Origin: Psychroserpens sp. SPM9
GTDB taxonomy: Bacteria > Bacteroidota > Bacteroidia > Flavobacteriales > Flavobacteriaceae
Length of the DNA: 64,000 nt
Direction of reading: 5' to 3'
Assembly (NCBI RefSeq): GCF_025153525.1
Contig: NZ_JANZNR010000002.1
Span: 526,068-590,067, forward strand
Below the pieces are notes generated by a model, which saw nothing but the letters and a program-made list of their open reading frames with translations, did not search any database and had not been told where the DNA came from. Shown piece after piece: positions 46,636 through 54,763 of this stretch. Position 1 is the first letter of the stretch. Each line of letters starts with the position of its first letter. The translations under genes were made by a program, and so were the position numbers.

Positions 46636-47125
46636 CTATTGGGTCATTGGTTTAGTTATCTTAATAATAGTGACATCTTGTGATTCAAACCGAGTGTTTG
46701 ATGAATACAAATCGGTGCCCAACCAATGGAATAAAGACAATAAAATTGAATTTAAGGTGACGCCTCCAGACTCAATAAAGGCTTATAATTTGTTTGTTAA
46801 TTTAAGAAATACAGACGCTTATAAATACAATAATTTGTTTCTTATTGTAGAGCTTAATTATCCTAACGGAAAAACTTTAAAAGATACTTTAGAATATAAA
46901 ATGACTCATCCAGATGGTACTTTTTTAGGAACAGGATTTACAGATGTTAAAGAAAATAAATTGTGGTATAAAGGCTATGAAACGCCTTTTGTTTTTAATG
47001 AATCTGGAGAGTATACCGTCAATATACAACATGCGATGAGACAAAACGGAAATGTCTATGGCATCGATAATTTAGAAGGCATCACTGATGTTGGTTTTAG
47101 AATAGAGCATTCGCAAACTCATTGA
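46622..47125 (+). CDS. gldH: Gliding motility lipoprotein GldH
   Basis: 167 residues. The signal peptide ends in a lipobox at IVTSC, then DSNRVFDEYKSVPNQWNKD, which matches GldH. It is needed for gliding in Flavobacterium and, by association, for T9SS function. The start overlaps the end of ricT by 14 nt, and the next gene begins 2 nt after its stop. Confidence 0.9.
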   Translation: MQKSNYWVIGLVILIIVTSCDSNRVFDEYKSVPNQWNKDNKIEFKVTPPDSIKAYNLFVNLRNTDAYKYNNLFLIVELNYPNGKTLKDTLEYKMTHPDGTFLGTGFTDVKENKLWYKGYETPFVFNESGEYTVNIQHAMRQNGNVYGIDNLEGITDVGFRIEHSQTH

Positions 47126-47127
47126 TT

Positions 47128-49485
47128 ATGGCAAAAAAAACAGTAGCAAAAAAGAAGCCTACTAAGGCTAAAACTCAAGACTTTTCAAAATATATTAAAC
47201 GCTTCTGGATGCTATTTGGAGGTGGTGTTTTTGCATTCTTTTTTATGTTTCTCTTAGCGTCTTGGGGACTTTTAGGAGAAATGCCAGATCACACCATTCT
47301 AGAAAACCCTAAAACATTTTTAGCCACCGAAATCATTTCTTCAGACAATAAAACGCTGGGGAAATTTTATCTAGACGATAACAGAACACCTGTAGATTAT
47401 GAAGAGCTGCCAAAACAACTCGTCGATGCCTTAGTCGCTACCGAAGATATTAGACATTACGAACATGCAGGTATTGATTTTAGAGGGACTATGAGAGCTA
47501 TTGTAAAAATGGGTCGTGGTGGTGGAGCCAGTACTATTTCGCAACAATTGGCAAAGCAATTATTTACCAAGCAGGTCTCTTCTAATAAAATTCAACGTGT
47601 TTTTCAAAAAGTTAGAGAATGGGTTATTGCCATCCGTTTAGAACGCCAGTATACCAAAGAAGAAATTATTGCGATGTATTTCAATATTTATGACTTCGGA
47701 AACAATGCCGATGGTATTCGTAGTGCGTCACGTATTTACTTTGGAAAAGAACCTAAAGATTTGGAACTTAAAGAATCGGCTATGCTCGTTGGGATGTTTA
47801 AAAATTCATCCTTATACAATCCGAGACCGCATCGCAATCCGGAAGGTGTTAAAAACAGACGTAATGTGGTATTAGCTCAAATGAACAAATATGAGTACAT
47901 CACTGAAGCCGTTAAAGACAGTCTTCAGCAAACAGAATTAGATTTAAACTATTCACCAGAATCTCACCGTGAAGGTACTGCAACTTATTTTAGAGCATAC
48001 TTAGATAAATTCATGAAAGACTGGATAAAAAACAATCCCAAACCAGATGGTTCGAGGTATAATTTATATAATGACGGACTCAAAATATACACGACTATAG
48101 ATTCGCGAATGCAAACCTATGCCGAAGAAGCTGTAGGTCGTCATATGCCTAGACTTCAAGCAGAGTTTGATAATCAAAATACGCCAGATCGTAACAAAAC
48201 AGCACCATTTCTTGACCTCGACCCTCAAGAGATCAAAGATTTAATGAATTCGAGCATGAAACGCTCAGAACGCTGGAGAGTGATGAAAGCTCAAGGTAAA
48301 TCTGAAAAGGATATCAAAGCCTCTTTTGAAAAACCGACACAAATGAGCATTTTCGCTTGGAAAGATGGCCAGCCAAGTGAAATAGATACGATTATGAAGC
48401 CTATCGATTCTATGCGTTACTACAAATCGTTTTTACAACCTGGCATGATGTCTATGGACCCGCAAACAGGCCATGTCAAGGCTTGGGTTGGCGGTATGAA
48501 TTTTAGACATTTTCAGTATGACCATGTAAAACTGGGGAAACGACAAGTAGGCTCTACTTTTAAACCCTTTGTGTATGCGACAGCCATAGATCAATTACAT
48601 TTATCACCTTGTGATACCTTACCAAGACAACAAATCACAATAGAAGCTGGTAAGTATGGAAACCCTGATCCTTGGACAACCAAAAATTCATCTGGTCGCT
48701 ATGACGGTTTTCTCACGCTTAAAGACGCTTTAGCAAATTCAGTAAATACCATTACTGCTAGATTAATGGATAAAGTTGGACCACAACCTATAGTTGATAT
48801 GGCTAGAAATTTAGGTATCGATTCTGAAATTCCTGCTGTTCCAGCAATTGCATTAGGTACACCAGATATAAGTGTCTACGAAATGGTAGCCGCTTATGCT
48901 ACGTTTGCCAATAAAGGGGTGTATAATAAACCTGTAATGGTCACACGTATTGAAGATAAAAACGGAACCGTATTGTATCAATTTACTCCAGAAACTAAAG
49001 ATGTTTTAAGTGCTGAAGTGGCCTATACAACGGTAAACTTAATGCAAGGTGTAGTAGAATCTGGTTCGGGAAGCCGATTGAGAGATAGCTGGAGAGCCAA
49101 CCAAACTTTATATAAAGAAATTATTACAGGCTACCCATACGAACTAACAAACCCTATCGCAGGAAAAACAGGAACCACACAAAATCAAAGTGACGGATGG
49201 TTTATGGGCATGGTTCCCAATTTGGTTACAGGTGTTTGGGTTGGTGCCGAAGATAGAGCAGCGCATTTCAGACATATTTCTTATGGACAAGGTGCTTCTA
49301 TGGCTTTACCAATTTGGGGAATGTATATGAAGGCTTGCTATGGAGATGAAGAATTAGGAATTTCTAAAGGAAACTTTGAAAAACCTGCAGACCTCTCTAT
49401 AGAAGTAGATTGTGCAAAATGGAAAGGTAATGGCGAAGAAGGTACCGATCCTTCTGATGAATTAGATGGTGTATTGGATTTTTAA
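47128..49485 (+). CDS. Class A penicillin-binding protein (PBP1A-type)
   Basis: 785 residues from the ATG at 47128 (MAKKTVAKKKPTKAKT); the in-frame TTG at 47122 lies inside the gldH stop region and is rejected. A Lys-rich cytoplasmic tail and one membrane helix precede a GT51 glycosyltransferase domain (ATEDIRHYEHAGIDFRGTM, GASTISQQLAKQLF) and a transpeptidase domain with GSTFKPF (SxxK), SVN (SxN) and GKTGTT (KTG). It polymerises and crosslinks peptidoglycan. Its last 66 nt and terminator are duplicated at 55540, at the other end of the 6.1-kb island. Confidence 0.95.
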   Translation: MAKKTVAKKKPTKAKTQDFSKYIKRFWMLFGGGVFAFFFMFLLASWGLLGEMPDHTILENPKTFLATEIISSDNKTLGKFYLDDNRTPVDYEELPKQLVDALVATEDIRHYEHAGIDFRGTMRAIVKMGRGGGASTISQQLAKQLFTKQVSSNKIQRVFQKVREWVIAIRLERQYTKEEIIAMYFNIYDFGNNADGIRSASRIYFGKEPKDLELKESAMLVGMFKNSSLYNPRPHRNPEGVKNRRNVVLAQMNKYEYITEAVKDSLQQTELDLNYSPESHREGTATYFRAYLDKFMKDWIKNNPKPDGSRYNLYNDGLKIYTTIDSRMQTYAEEAVGRHMPRLQAEFDNQNTPDRNKTAPFLDLDPQEIKDLMNSSMKRSERWRVMKAQGKSEKDIKASFEKPTQMSIFAWKDGQPSEIDTIMKPIDSMRYYKSFLQPGMMSMDPQTGHVKAWVGGMNFRHFQYDHVKLGKRQVGSTFKPFVYATAIDQLHLSPCDTLPRQQITIEAGKYGNPDPWTTKNSSGRYDGFLTLKDALANSVNTITARLMDKVGPQPIVDMARNLGIDSEIPAVPAIALGTPDISVYEMVAAYATFANKGVYNKPVMVTRIEDKNGTVLYQFTPETKDVLSAEVAYTTVNLMQGVVESGSGSRLRDSWRANQTLYKEIITGYPYELTNPIAGKTGTTQNQSDGWFMGMVPNLVTGVWVGAEDRAAHFRHISYGQGASMALPIWGMYMKACYGDEELGISKGNFEKPADLSIEVDCAKWKGNGEEGTDPSDELDGVLDF

Positions 49486-49550
49486 AGCCTCTATTTTATA
49501 ATAATATATTTGGGCCATTCATTTTTGAATGGCTTTTTTATGTCGTAATT
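49420..49550. repeat. 131-bp direct repeat, left copy (3' end and terminator of the penicillin-binding protein gene)
   Basis: This segment and 55540-55670 differ at only two or so positions (TGGGCC/TGAGCC and ATGTCG/ATTTCG). It covers the last 22 codons of the penicillin-binding protein gene and the hairpin at 49514. The copies are 6120 bp apart and bracket the cassette island. They are too alike for an old duplication, so they formed recently or are kept alike by recombination. Confidence 0.93.
49514..49541 (+). terminator. Terminator of the penicillin-binding protein gene
   Basis: GCCATTCA and TGAATGGC form an 8-bp stem with a 4-nt loop, followed by a T run. Near-identical hairpins occur at 53927 and 55634, all parts of the repeats around the island. 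Confidence 0.88.
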
Positions 49551-49760
49551 CTAATGTCATTTTGAGCGTGGTCACTAAGCGAAGTCGAAGTGTAACGAAG
49601 AATTGTTTTAAAACTTGTAAAACCTTATAGATTTCATTTTAATACTATTACTTTTATGCAACAACTAGTTGTCATTCCACATTTGATACGGAATCCATTT
49701 CATAAATTTAGATTTCTATATATCAATAATTGTATTATCTTTTGTCAATGTTAACAGTTT
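49514..49760. repeat. Island repeat, block 1, copy A
   Basis: These 247 bp match 53927-54173 with about six substitutions and no gaps. They contain the terminator hairpin, a REP-like TCATTTTGAGCG...GCGAAGTCG stretch near 49557-49590 and a second REP-like palindrome (GTCATTCCACATTTGATACGG) near 49671-49691. A and B start at the same terminator, which suggests that the block is the join at which cassettes were duplicated. No ORF is evident. Confidence 0.92.
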
Positions 49761-49869
49761 TAAATTTGTAGATTATTTACTACGATTGACTTTCAAGAGT
49801 TTTTTAAATATCCAAACGAAAAACTGTTAAAATAGAAGGTGAATACTTACTTTAAATTACGGTTTTTCC

Positions 49870-50140
49870 GTAGTCTGTAATCATAGCAGTAGTTTGCTAA
49901 TCTAAAATCACCTAAAAAACTTATTCACAGCGATTTAGTTAAAAATTAACATAAACTATTTTCTCAATTTTTTTTTTTTTTTTGTAGGTTTACAAAGTTG
50001 AAAGTAATAATTTGAGTTATTTGCAAAGTCGCTCATTTGTTGCACCAACAATATAGATTAATCTACAACCAACGTTGGTTTTTTTAATGACTTTGCTCCT
50101 TTGGCTTTGCAACCAAGACTTTGTAATTTTTAGACTTTGC
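49870..50140. repeat. Island repeat, block 2, copy A (cassette leader)
   Basis: These 271 bp match 54178-54443 closely, with most differences in a T tract (16 T here at 49968-49983, 8 T in copy B) and about 15 scattered changes, denser near 49895-49915. The block ends 66 nt before the peptide gene. A 109-bp stretch (49761-49869) unique to copy A separates it from block 1. The cassette genes that follow are much more divergent than this leader. Confidence 0.9.
50023..50096 (+). promoter_or_regulatory. Palindromic leader element of cassette 1
   Basis: GCAAAGTC (50023-50030) and GACTTTGC (50089-50096) are perfect inverse arms. Between them lie TAGATTAATCTA (50054-50065) and AACCAACGTTGGTT followed by a T run (50067-50085), which resembles a weak terminator or attenuator. 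Further CTTTGC-like motifs follow at 50105 and 50134. It could be a structured leader controlling the cassette, or binding sites for a dimeric regulator. Confidence 0.55.
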
Positions 50141-50206
50141 TTTAATTATGTATTAACCACTACTTGTGATAAATATATCAATATCGTGAGTAAAAAATTA
50201 TGAGTT

Positions 50207-50452
50207 ATGATAAAATTTTTTAGTGTATTTGTATTCCTTACAATGAGCATTTTTTCAAATAGTAGTTTTGATTCTATTGAAGTTCAGTCAGATATAGAAT
50301 GTGTTAAGTATGGAACAAGAGCCATGAATGCAGAGTATCAAGCCTATGGTTTTGCAAATAATGAAGAGGTTCAAGAGGCATATCAGTATTATTACAATGC
50401 CTGTGTTTCGGCAGGAGGTGCAGATAATATTTTAGACCCAGTATTTATGTAG
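50207..50452 (+). CDS. Short exported Cys-pair peptide, cassette 1
   Basis: 81 residues: a signal peptide (MIKFFSVFVFLTMSIFSNSS, residues 1-20) and a mature part of about 60 residues. Its helical core runs from EC (Cys ~35) through AYGF to NACV (Cys ~67), ending in a Gly-rich tail. The second peptide (54512) has the same order EC ... LGF ... DACV with nearly the same Cys spacing, but few identities otherwise. It is 2 nt upstream of the GLPGLI gene. No family was recognised; it may be a secreted effector, a ligand or a structural peptide. Confidence 0.72.
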   Translation: MIKFFSVFVFLTMSIFSNSSFDSIEVQSDIECVKYGTRAMNAEYQAYGFANNEEVQEAYQYYYNACVSAGGADNILDPVFM

Positions 50453-50454
50453 TT

Positions 50455-51153
50455 ATGAATAAATATTTAACACACGTATTATTAATTTCTATTTTTTTAA
50501 TGTCTTGTGAAGCTCTCTTTTCACAAGACATTTCTAACGTTAAAGTTTTTTACAATAAGCACATGAAAAGTCTAAAGGACACTTCAGGTGCAGCGCCTAA
50601 GCAACTAAAGGACTTATCTTATATTCTAATTGCGAATTCGACGGAATCCACTTTTGCTTTTGAAAAAAGAATGGACATGGACAATTTCTCAAATAAAAGA
50701 CATATTGGTAGATCAGGTGGAGATGGATTGTATTATAAGAACATAAAGACAAAAGAAAAATTACACCAAAAAAAGTACGGGGGAAAATTGTTTTTGATTT
50801 CTTACGATGTTAACACTTACAACTGGAAAATTCATAAAGAATATAAAATAATTGGAAAATACAAGTGTTATAAGGCATCAACATCCTATTCTTTTCATTC
50901 AAAATTAATGGACAAAACCTATCAAGTTAATATTACCGCTTGGTTTACACCGGAAATATCTGTTCCTTTTGGTCCAGCAGGATATGATGGTTTGCCAGGT
51001 CTAGTTCTTGAGGCTCAAATAGGAGGTTATTATTTTGTGGCCTCAAAAATTGAGTTAAACGCAAAAAAAGTAACCATAGAAAAGCCTGAAAAAGGTAAAA
51101 AGGTTACGAATAAAGAATATGACGATATAGTTCAAAATTCTATAGACAACTAG
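50455..51153 (+). CDS. GLPGLI-family exported protein, cassette 1
   Basis: 232 residues. Signal peptide (to about residue 23, EALFSQ), then a beta-rich domain with the family hallmark FGPAGYDGLPGLVLEAQ near residues 180-196. The family (TIGR01200) is confined largely to Bacteroidota and often precedes TonB-dependent receptors; its function is unknown. Here it follows the small peptide by 2 nt and precedes the receptor-like gene by 4 nt, so all three are surely one operon. Confidence 0.88.
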   Translation: MNKYLTHVLLISIFLMSCEALFSQDISNVKVFYNKHMKSLKDTSGAAPKQLKDLSYILIANSTESTFAFEKRMDMDNFSNKRHIGRSGGDGLYYKNIKTKEKLHQKKYGGKLFLISYDVNTYNWKIHKEYKIIGKYKCYKASTSYSFHSKLMDKTYQVNITAWFTPEISVPFGPAGYDGLPGLVLEAQIGGYYFVASKIELNAKKVTIEKPEKGKKVTNKEYDDIVQNSIDN

Positions 51154-51157
51154 TTAA

Positions 51158-53860
51158 ATGATTATTGGCTATGGTTTTTTTGACCTATTTAAAAGGTTTT
51201 TGTTAATACTCATATTTCTAACCTGCAATTTAAATTTTTCTCAAACGGTATTAGTTTTTGGTAAAGTAACAGACGCTACCAAAAGACCATTAAATTATAC
51301 CAACATCCTTGCCATCCCTGAGGCAAGTGACCAAGAGGTGCGCTTTGCGGTTACCGAAAACGATGGCTCTTACAAACTCGGCCTTGAGAAAGGCCAAAGC
51401 TATAAAATTACCGTAAGCTATTTGGGCTATAAGTCGCAGACCATAGACCTAACGGCTACAGAGGATGTGGTCAAGAATTTCGTGCTTGTCGATAACCCAG
51501 ACCAGCTCGATGAGGTAACCCTAAATTATACACCTCCTGTTTCTGTAAAAAAAGACACCATCACCTATAACGTAGACAGCTTTAAAACAGGTGAGGAGCG
51601 CAAGTTGCGCGAAGTGCTCAAAAAACTGCCAGGCGTTGAGGTGGATCGTGCAGGTAACGTAACAGTACAGGGCAAGAAAGTTACCAAGGTACTCGTTGAA
51701 GACAAAACCTTTTTTACGGGAGACAGTAAGTTGGCAGTAAACAACATCCCAGCAGATGCGGTCGATAAGGTCGAGATACTGGATAATTACAATGAGGTCG
51801 CCATGCTCAAGAACCTACAGGACTCTGAGGACATGGCAATGAACATCAAACTCAAGGAAGACAAGAAGAAGTTTGCCTTTGGTGATGTAGAGCTTGGTGC
51901 AGGCATCAAGGAACGCTATCTTATCCATCCTAATCTCTTTTATTATAGCCCAAAGACAAATGTGAACTTTATTGGAGACCTCAACAACCAAGGCATCAAG
52001 AGCTTTACCTTTAGGGACTATCTTGATTTTGAGGGTGGTTTTGGGAAATTGCTAAACGATGTTGGTGGCTACATCAACTTATTGAACAGCGATTTTGCGC
52101 AATACCTCAATGATCAAGACTTTACTGCAAACACCAACCAGTTTGGAGCACTCAACATAAGGCATGCCATAAGCAACAAAACAGACATTGGAGGCTACAT
52201 CATAGCATCCAGTTCAAAAACCGAGACGCAAAACAATACGCTCAACGAATATCTTAGTTCAAGCGAGCCTTTTATCGAGGAACGAACCACAGCAAATAAA
52301 GTCAACAATTTTTTCACCATTGGCAAGCTAACGGTAGATTACAGCCCAGATTTTAATGAGGACCTATCCTATAACAGCTTTGTCAAGGTGAGCAACAATG
52401 GTGTAGATGGTCTGATAACAACCATTAATCCTTCGCAAAACAACTCAATAAACACAATTTCATCGATTAAGGGATTAAACCTAAAACAAAACGTTAGCTA
52501 TAGCAGAAAGCTTTCAAAAGCGCACACGGCAACCTTAGAGGCAACGTATAGCTTTCAAAATGATAGACCGATTACCCAATGGTTGACCAACCAGCAGATA
52601 TTACAAGGTTTGATTCCCTTGGAAGACGATACCATTTATAATATCCTTCAGACGAAACGCTCCAACTCGCATTCGGCAAATGCCATAGTGAAGGACTATT
52701 GGGTGCTTAACAACTTTAACCACCTTTACACAGCCTTTGGCTGTAATATTGCATTTACCGATTTTGAGAATCAGGATCTGCAACAATTGACCAATGGTGA
52801 CACAAACAATTTCAGTACTGCTGGTTTTGGCAACGACTTTGGATATAATTTTATAGACACATTTATTGGTCTGGAGTACAAGTTCCAGATTGGGATTACG
52901 ACATTCAAGCCCATGCTGTATGCGCACTTTTACAATTGGAACACCAAACAGTTTGAAGAGCGCTTTTCAAATAGAAAAGCGCTATTGTTGCCAAAGTTCA
53001 CCACCAAGGTGGAGTTCAACAACAGCGAAAAGCTCAATTTTAGGTATCAGTTAAACGCAAGATTTCCTAGTATAAACAGGCTGGCGAACAATTTTATGCT
53101 GTCCAGTTTCAACAGTGTTTTTAGAGGTAATACCACTTTGGAGAACCAACTGTACCATACGGTAAGCTTGAGTTATTATAAGTTTAGCCTGTTTAGAGGA
53201 ATGAATTTTAACGTGAGCACCAATTTCAACAAACGCATAAAGACCCTAAAAGCGGTAACACAGCTTCAGGGCATCGAGCAATTTTCCACACAGATTCTAT
53301 TTGATTTACATGAACACAACTGGAGCATTAGCAGCCGACTTTCAAAAAAGATCAAAAAAGTGAAGTTCAACTTAAGCGCCAGGTTTGGTTATAGCGATTT
53401 TTATCAGATATTGAACGAGCAGACCAATCTCAATATCTCAAAGACGATATCCTCTACACTAAGTTTTGAGACCTCTTTTAAAAATCATCCAAATATTGAA
53501 GTCGGTTATACCAAGGATTTTAATAACTACAGGTCGTTTGGAGAACCGAACAAGTTTGAAAACGATCGTTTTTTTATGTTTTTGGAGTATAACTTTTTAA
53601 GGGACTTTATCTTCAAGGCATATTACAGTTACGATGCGTATGCCAACAAGAGCCAAAACATTAACAATACTTTCGATACGGCCAATGCATCACTATTTTA
53701 TCAGGTTGAGGACAGTCCTTGGGGATTTGAGATCAATGCGACCAACTTGTTCAATGTGGGCTTCAAGCAACAGAACGCGTTCAATAGTTTTTTGATAAGC
53801 GATAGCAGGACATTTATCCTTCCAAGGATAGTGATGTTTAAGCTTGCCTATAAGTTTTAG
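51158..53860 (+). CDS. TonB-dependent-receptor-like outer-membrane protein with CarboxypepD_reg-like domain
   Basis: 900 residues. Signal peptide to about residue 29, a CarboxypepD_reg-like domain (GKVTDATKRPLNYTNI to SYLGYKSQTIDL, residues ~35-100), a plug-like domain (EERKLREVLKKLPGVEVDRAG to VDKVEILDNYNEVAML), and a long beta-barrel ending in LAYKF, with the terminal Phe of outer-membrane proteins. It belongs to the outer-membrane receptor group often found after GLPGLI genes. Its middle is visibly richer in G/C-ending codons than the two genes before it. Ligand unknown; peptide recognition is a guess. Confidence 0.87.
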   Translation: MIIGYGFFDLFKRFLLILIFLTCNLNFSQTVLVFGKVTDATKRPLNYTNILAIPEASDQEVRFAVTENDGSYKLGLEKGQSYKITVSYLGYKSQTIDLTATEDVVKNFVLVDNPDQLDEVTLNYTPPVSVKKDTITYNVDSFKTGEERKLREVLKKLPGVEVDRAGNVTVQGKKVTKVLVEDKTFFTGDSKLAVNNIPADAVDKVEILDNYNEVAMLKNLQDSEDMAMNIKLKEDKKKFAFGDVELGAGIKERYLIHPNLFYYSPKTNVNFIGDLNNQGIKSFTFRDYLDFEGGFGKLLNDVGGYINLLNSDFAQYLNDQDFTANTNQFGALNIRHAISNKTDIGGYIIASSSKTETQNNTLNEYLSSSEPFIEERTTANKVNNFFTIGKLTVDYSPDFNEDLSYNSFVKVSNNGVDGLITTINPSQNNSINTISSIKGLNLKQNVSYSRKLSKAHTATLEATYSFQNDRPITQWLTNQQILQGLIPLEDDTIYNILQTKRSNSHSANAIVKDYWVLNNFNHLYTAFGCNIAFTDFENQDLQQLTNGDTNNFSTAGFGNDFGYNFIDTFIGLEYKFQIGITTFKPMLYAHFYNWNTKQFEERFSNRKALLLPKFTTKVEFNNSEKLNFRYQLNARFPSINRLANNFMLSSFNSVFRGNTTLENQLYHTVSLSYYKFSLFRGMNFNVSTNFNKRIKTLKAVTQLQGIEQFSTQILFDLHEHNWSISSRLSKKIKKVKFNLSARFGYSDFYQILNEQTNLNISKTISSTLSFETSFKNHPNIEVGYTKDFNNYRSFGEPNKFENDRFFMFLEYNFLRDFIFKAYYSYDAYANKSQNINNTFDTANASLFYQVEDSPWGFEINATNLFNVGFKQQNAFNSFLISDSRTFILPRIVMFKLAYKF

Positions 53861-53926
53861 CAAACCTTAAAACTTTATGTCATGGGTCAAGAGTAAAATC
53901 TTCATATCACATTATAAAAATGATAA

Positions 53927-54173
53927 GCCATTCGTTTTTGAATGGCTTTTTTATGTCGTAATTCTAATGTCATTTTGAGCGTGGTCACTAAGCGAAGTCG
54001 AAGTGTAACGAAGAATTGTTTTAAAACTTGTAAAACCTTAGAGATTTCATTTTAATACTATTACTTTTATGCAACAACTAGTAGTCATTCCACATTTGAT
54101 ACGGAATCCATTTCATGAATTTAGATTTCTATATATCAATAATTGTATTTTCTTTTGTCAATGTTAACAGTTT
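53927..54173. repeat. Island repeat, block 1, copy B
   Basis: A 247-bp gap-free match to 49514-49760. Here it follows the receptor gene, so its hairpin (GCCATTCG...TGAATGGC, 53927-53954) probably terminates the first cassette. REP-like sequences are included as in copy A. The 66 nt between the receptor stop and this block show nothing notable. Confidence 0.92.
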
Positions 54174-54177
54174 TTCT

Positions 54178-54443
54178 GTAGTCTGTAATCGTAGCAGTAG
54201 TTAGTTGAGTAAAAATTATCTAAAAAACCTATTCACAGCGATTTAGTTAAAAATTAACATAAACTATTTTCTCAACTGTTTTTTTTGTAGGTTTACAAGG
54301 TTGAAAGTAATAATTTGAGTTATTTGCAAAGTCGCTCATTTGTTGCACCAACGATATAGATTAATCTACAACCAACGTTGGTTTTTTTAATGACTTTGTT
54401 CCTTTGGCTTTGCAACCAAGACTTTATGATTTTTAGACTTTGC
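54178..54443. repeat. Island repeat, block 2, copy B (cassette leader)
   Basis: A 266-bp match to 49870-50140 without the 109-bp insert of copy A upstream. The palindromes are kept, including AACCAACGTTGGTT and its T run at 54370-54390; GCAAAGTC is intact, and its partner is GACTTTGT instead of GACTTTGC. The T tract is 8 nt (54279-54286). It ends 68 nt before the second peptide gene; that gap holds CCATGT/ACATGG, a 6-bp palindrome. Confidence 0.9.
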
Positions 54444-54511
54444 GTTAATCAAATTATTAACCAATCCATGTAATTTAAAACATGGTTTAAACTTTAGAAA
54501 TTATTAAAAAA

Positions 54512-54745
54512 ATGTATAGCGTTTTGGCGGTTGAATTGTTTATGTCTACTAGTTCTTTTAGTGAGCAAAATTTTGACCCAGATAGCCCAACAACATGCGA
54601 AGAATGTATGGGTTTAGCTCAGTCTTATGAAAATCTTGCACTTTTCTTAGGTTTTTCACAAGCAAGAGCATATGAGATAGGAAATAATAGGTATGATGCT
54701 TGTGTTAATCAGGTTGATAAGTATCATGCGGCTATACAAGGCTAA
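54512..54745 (+). CDS. Short Cys-pair peptide, cassette 2
   Basis: 77 residues from the ATG at 54512. The N-terminus MYSVLAVELFMSTSSFSEQ looks like a weakened signal peptide: no positive charge precedes the hydrophobic part. Upstream in frame are ATT ATT AAA AAA and an earlier stop, so a non-standard start could restore two Lys. The mature part has CEECMG, LGF and DACV as in cassette 1, with an extra Cys. It is 18 nt upstream of the second GLPGLI gene. Confidence 0.65.
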   Translation: MYSVLAVELFMSTSSFSEQNFDPDSPTTCEECMGLAQSYENLALFLGFSQARAYEIGNNRYDACVNQVDKYHAAIQG

Positions 54746-54763
54746 TAAAATAAATAAAAACTC

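Noticed and set aside
50207..50452. Peptide as a class II bacteriocin or lanthipeptide precursor
   Set aside because: It has an ordinary Sec-type signal peptide, no double-glycine leader, and no modification or dedicated export genes nearby.
52601..52927. 108-codon minus-strand frame inside the receptor gene
   Set aside because: It lies wholly antisense to a well-supported coding region and has no family features.
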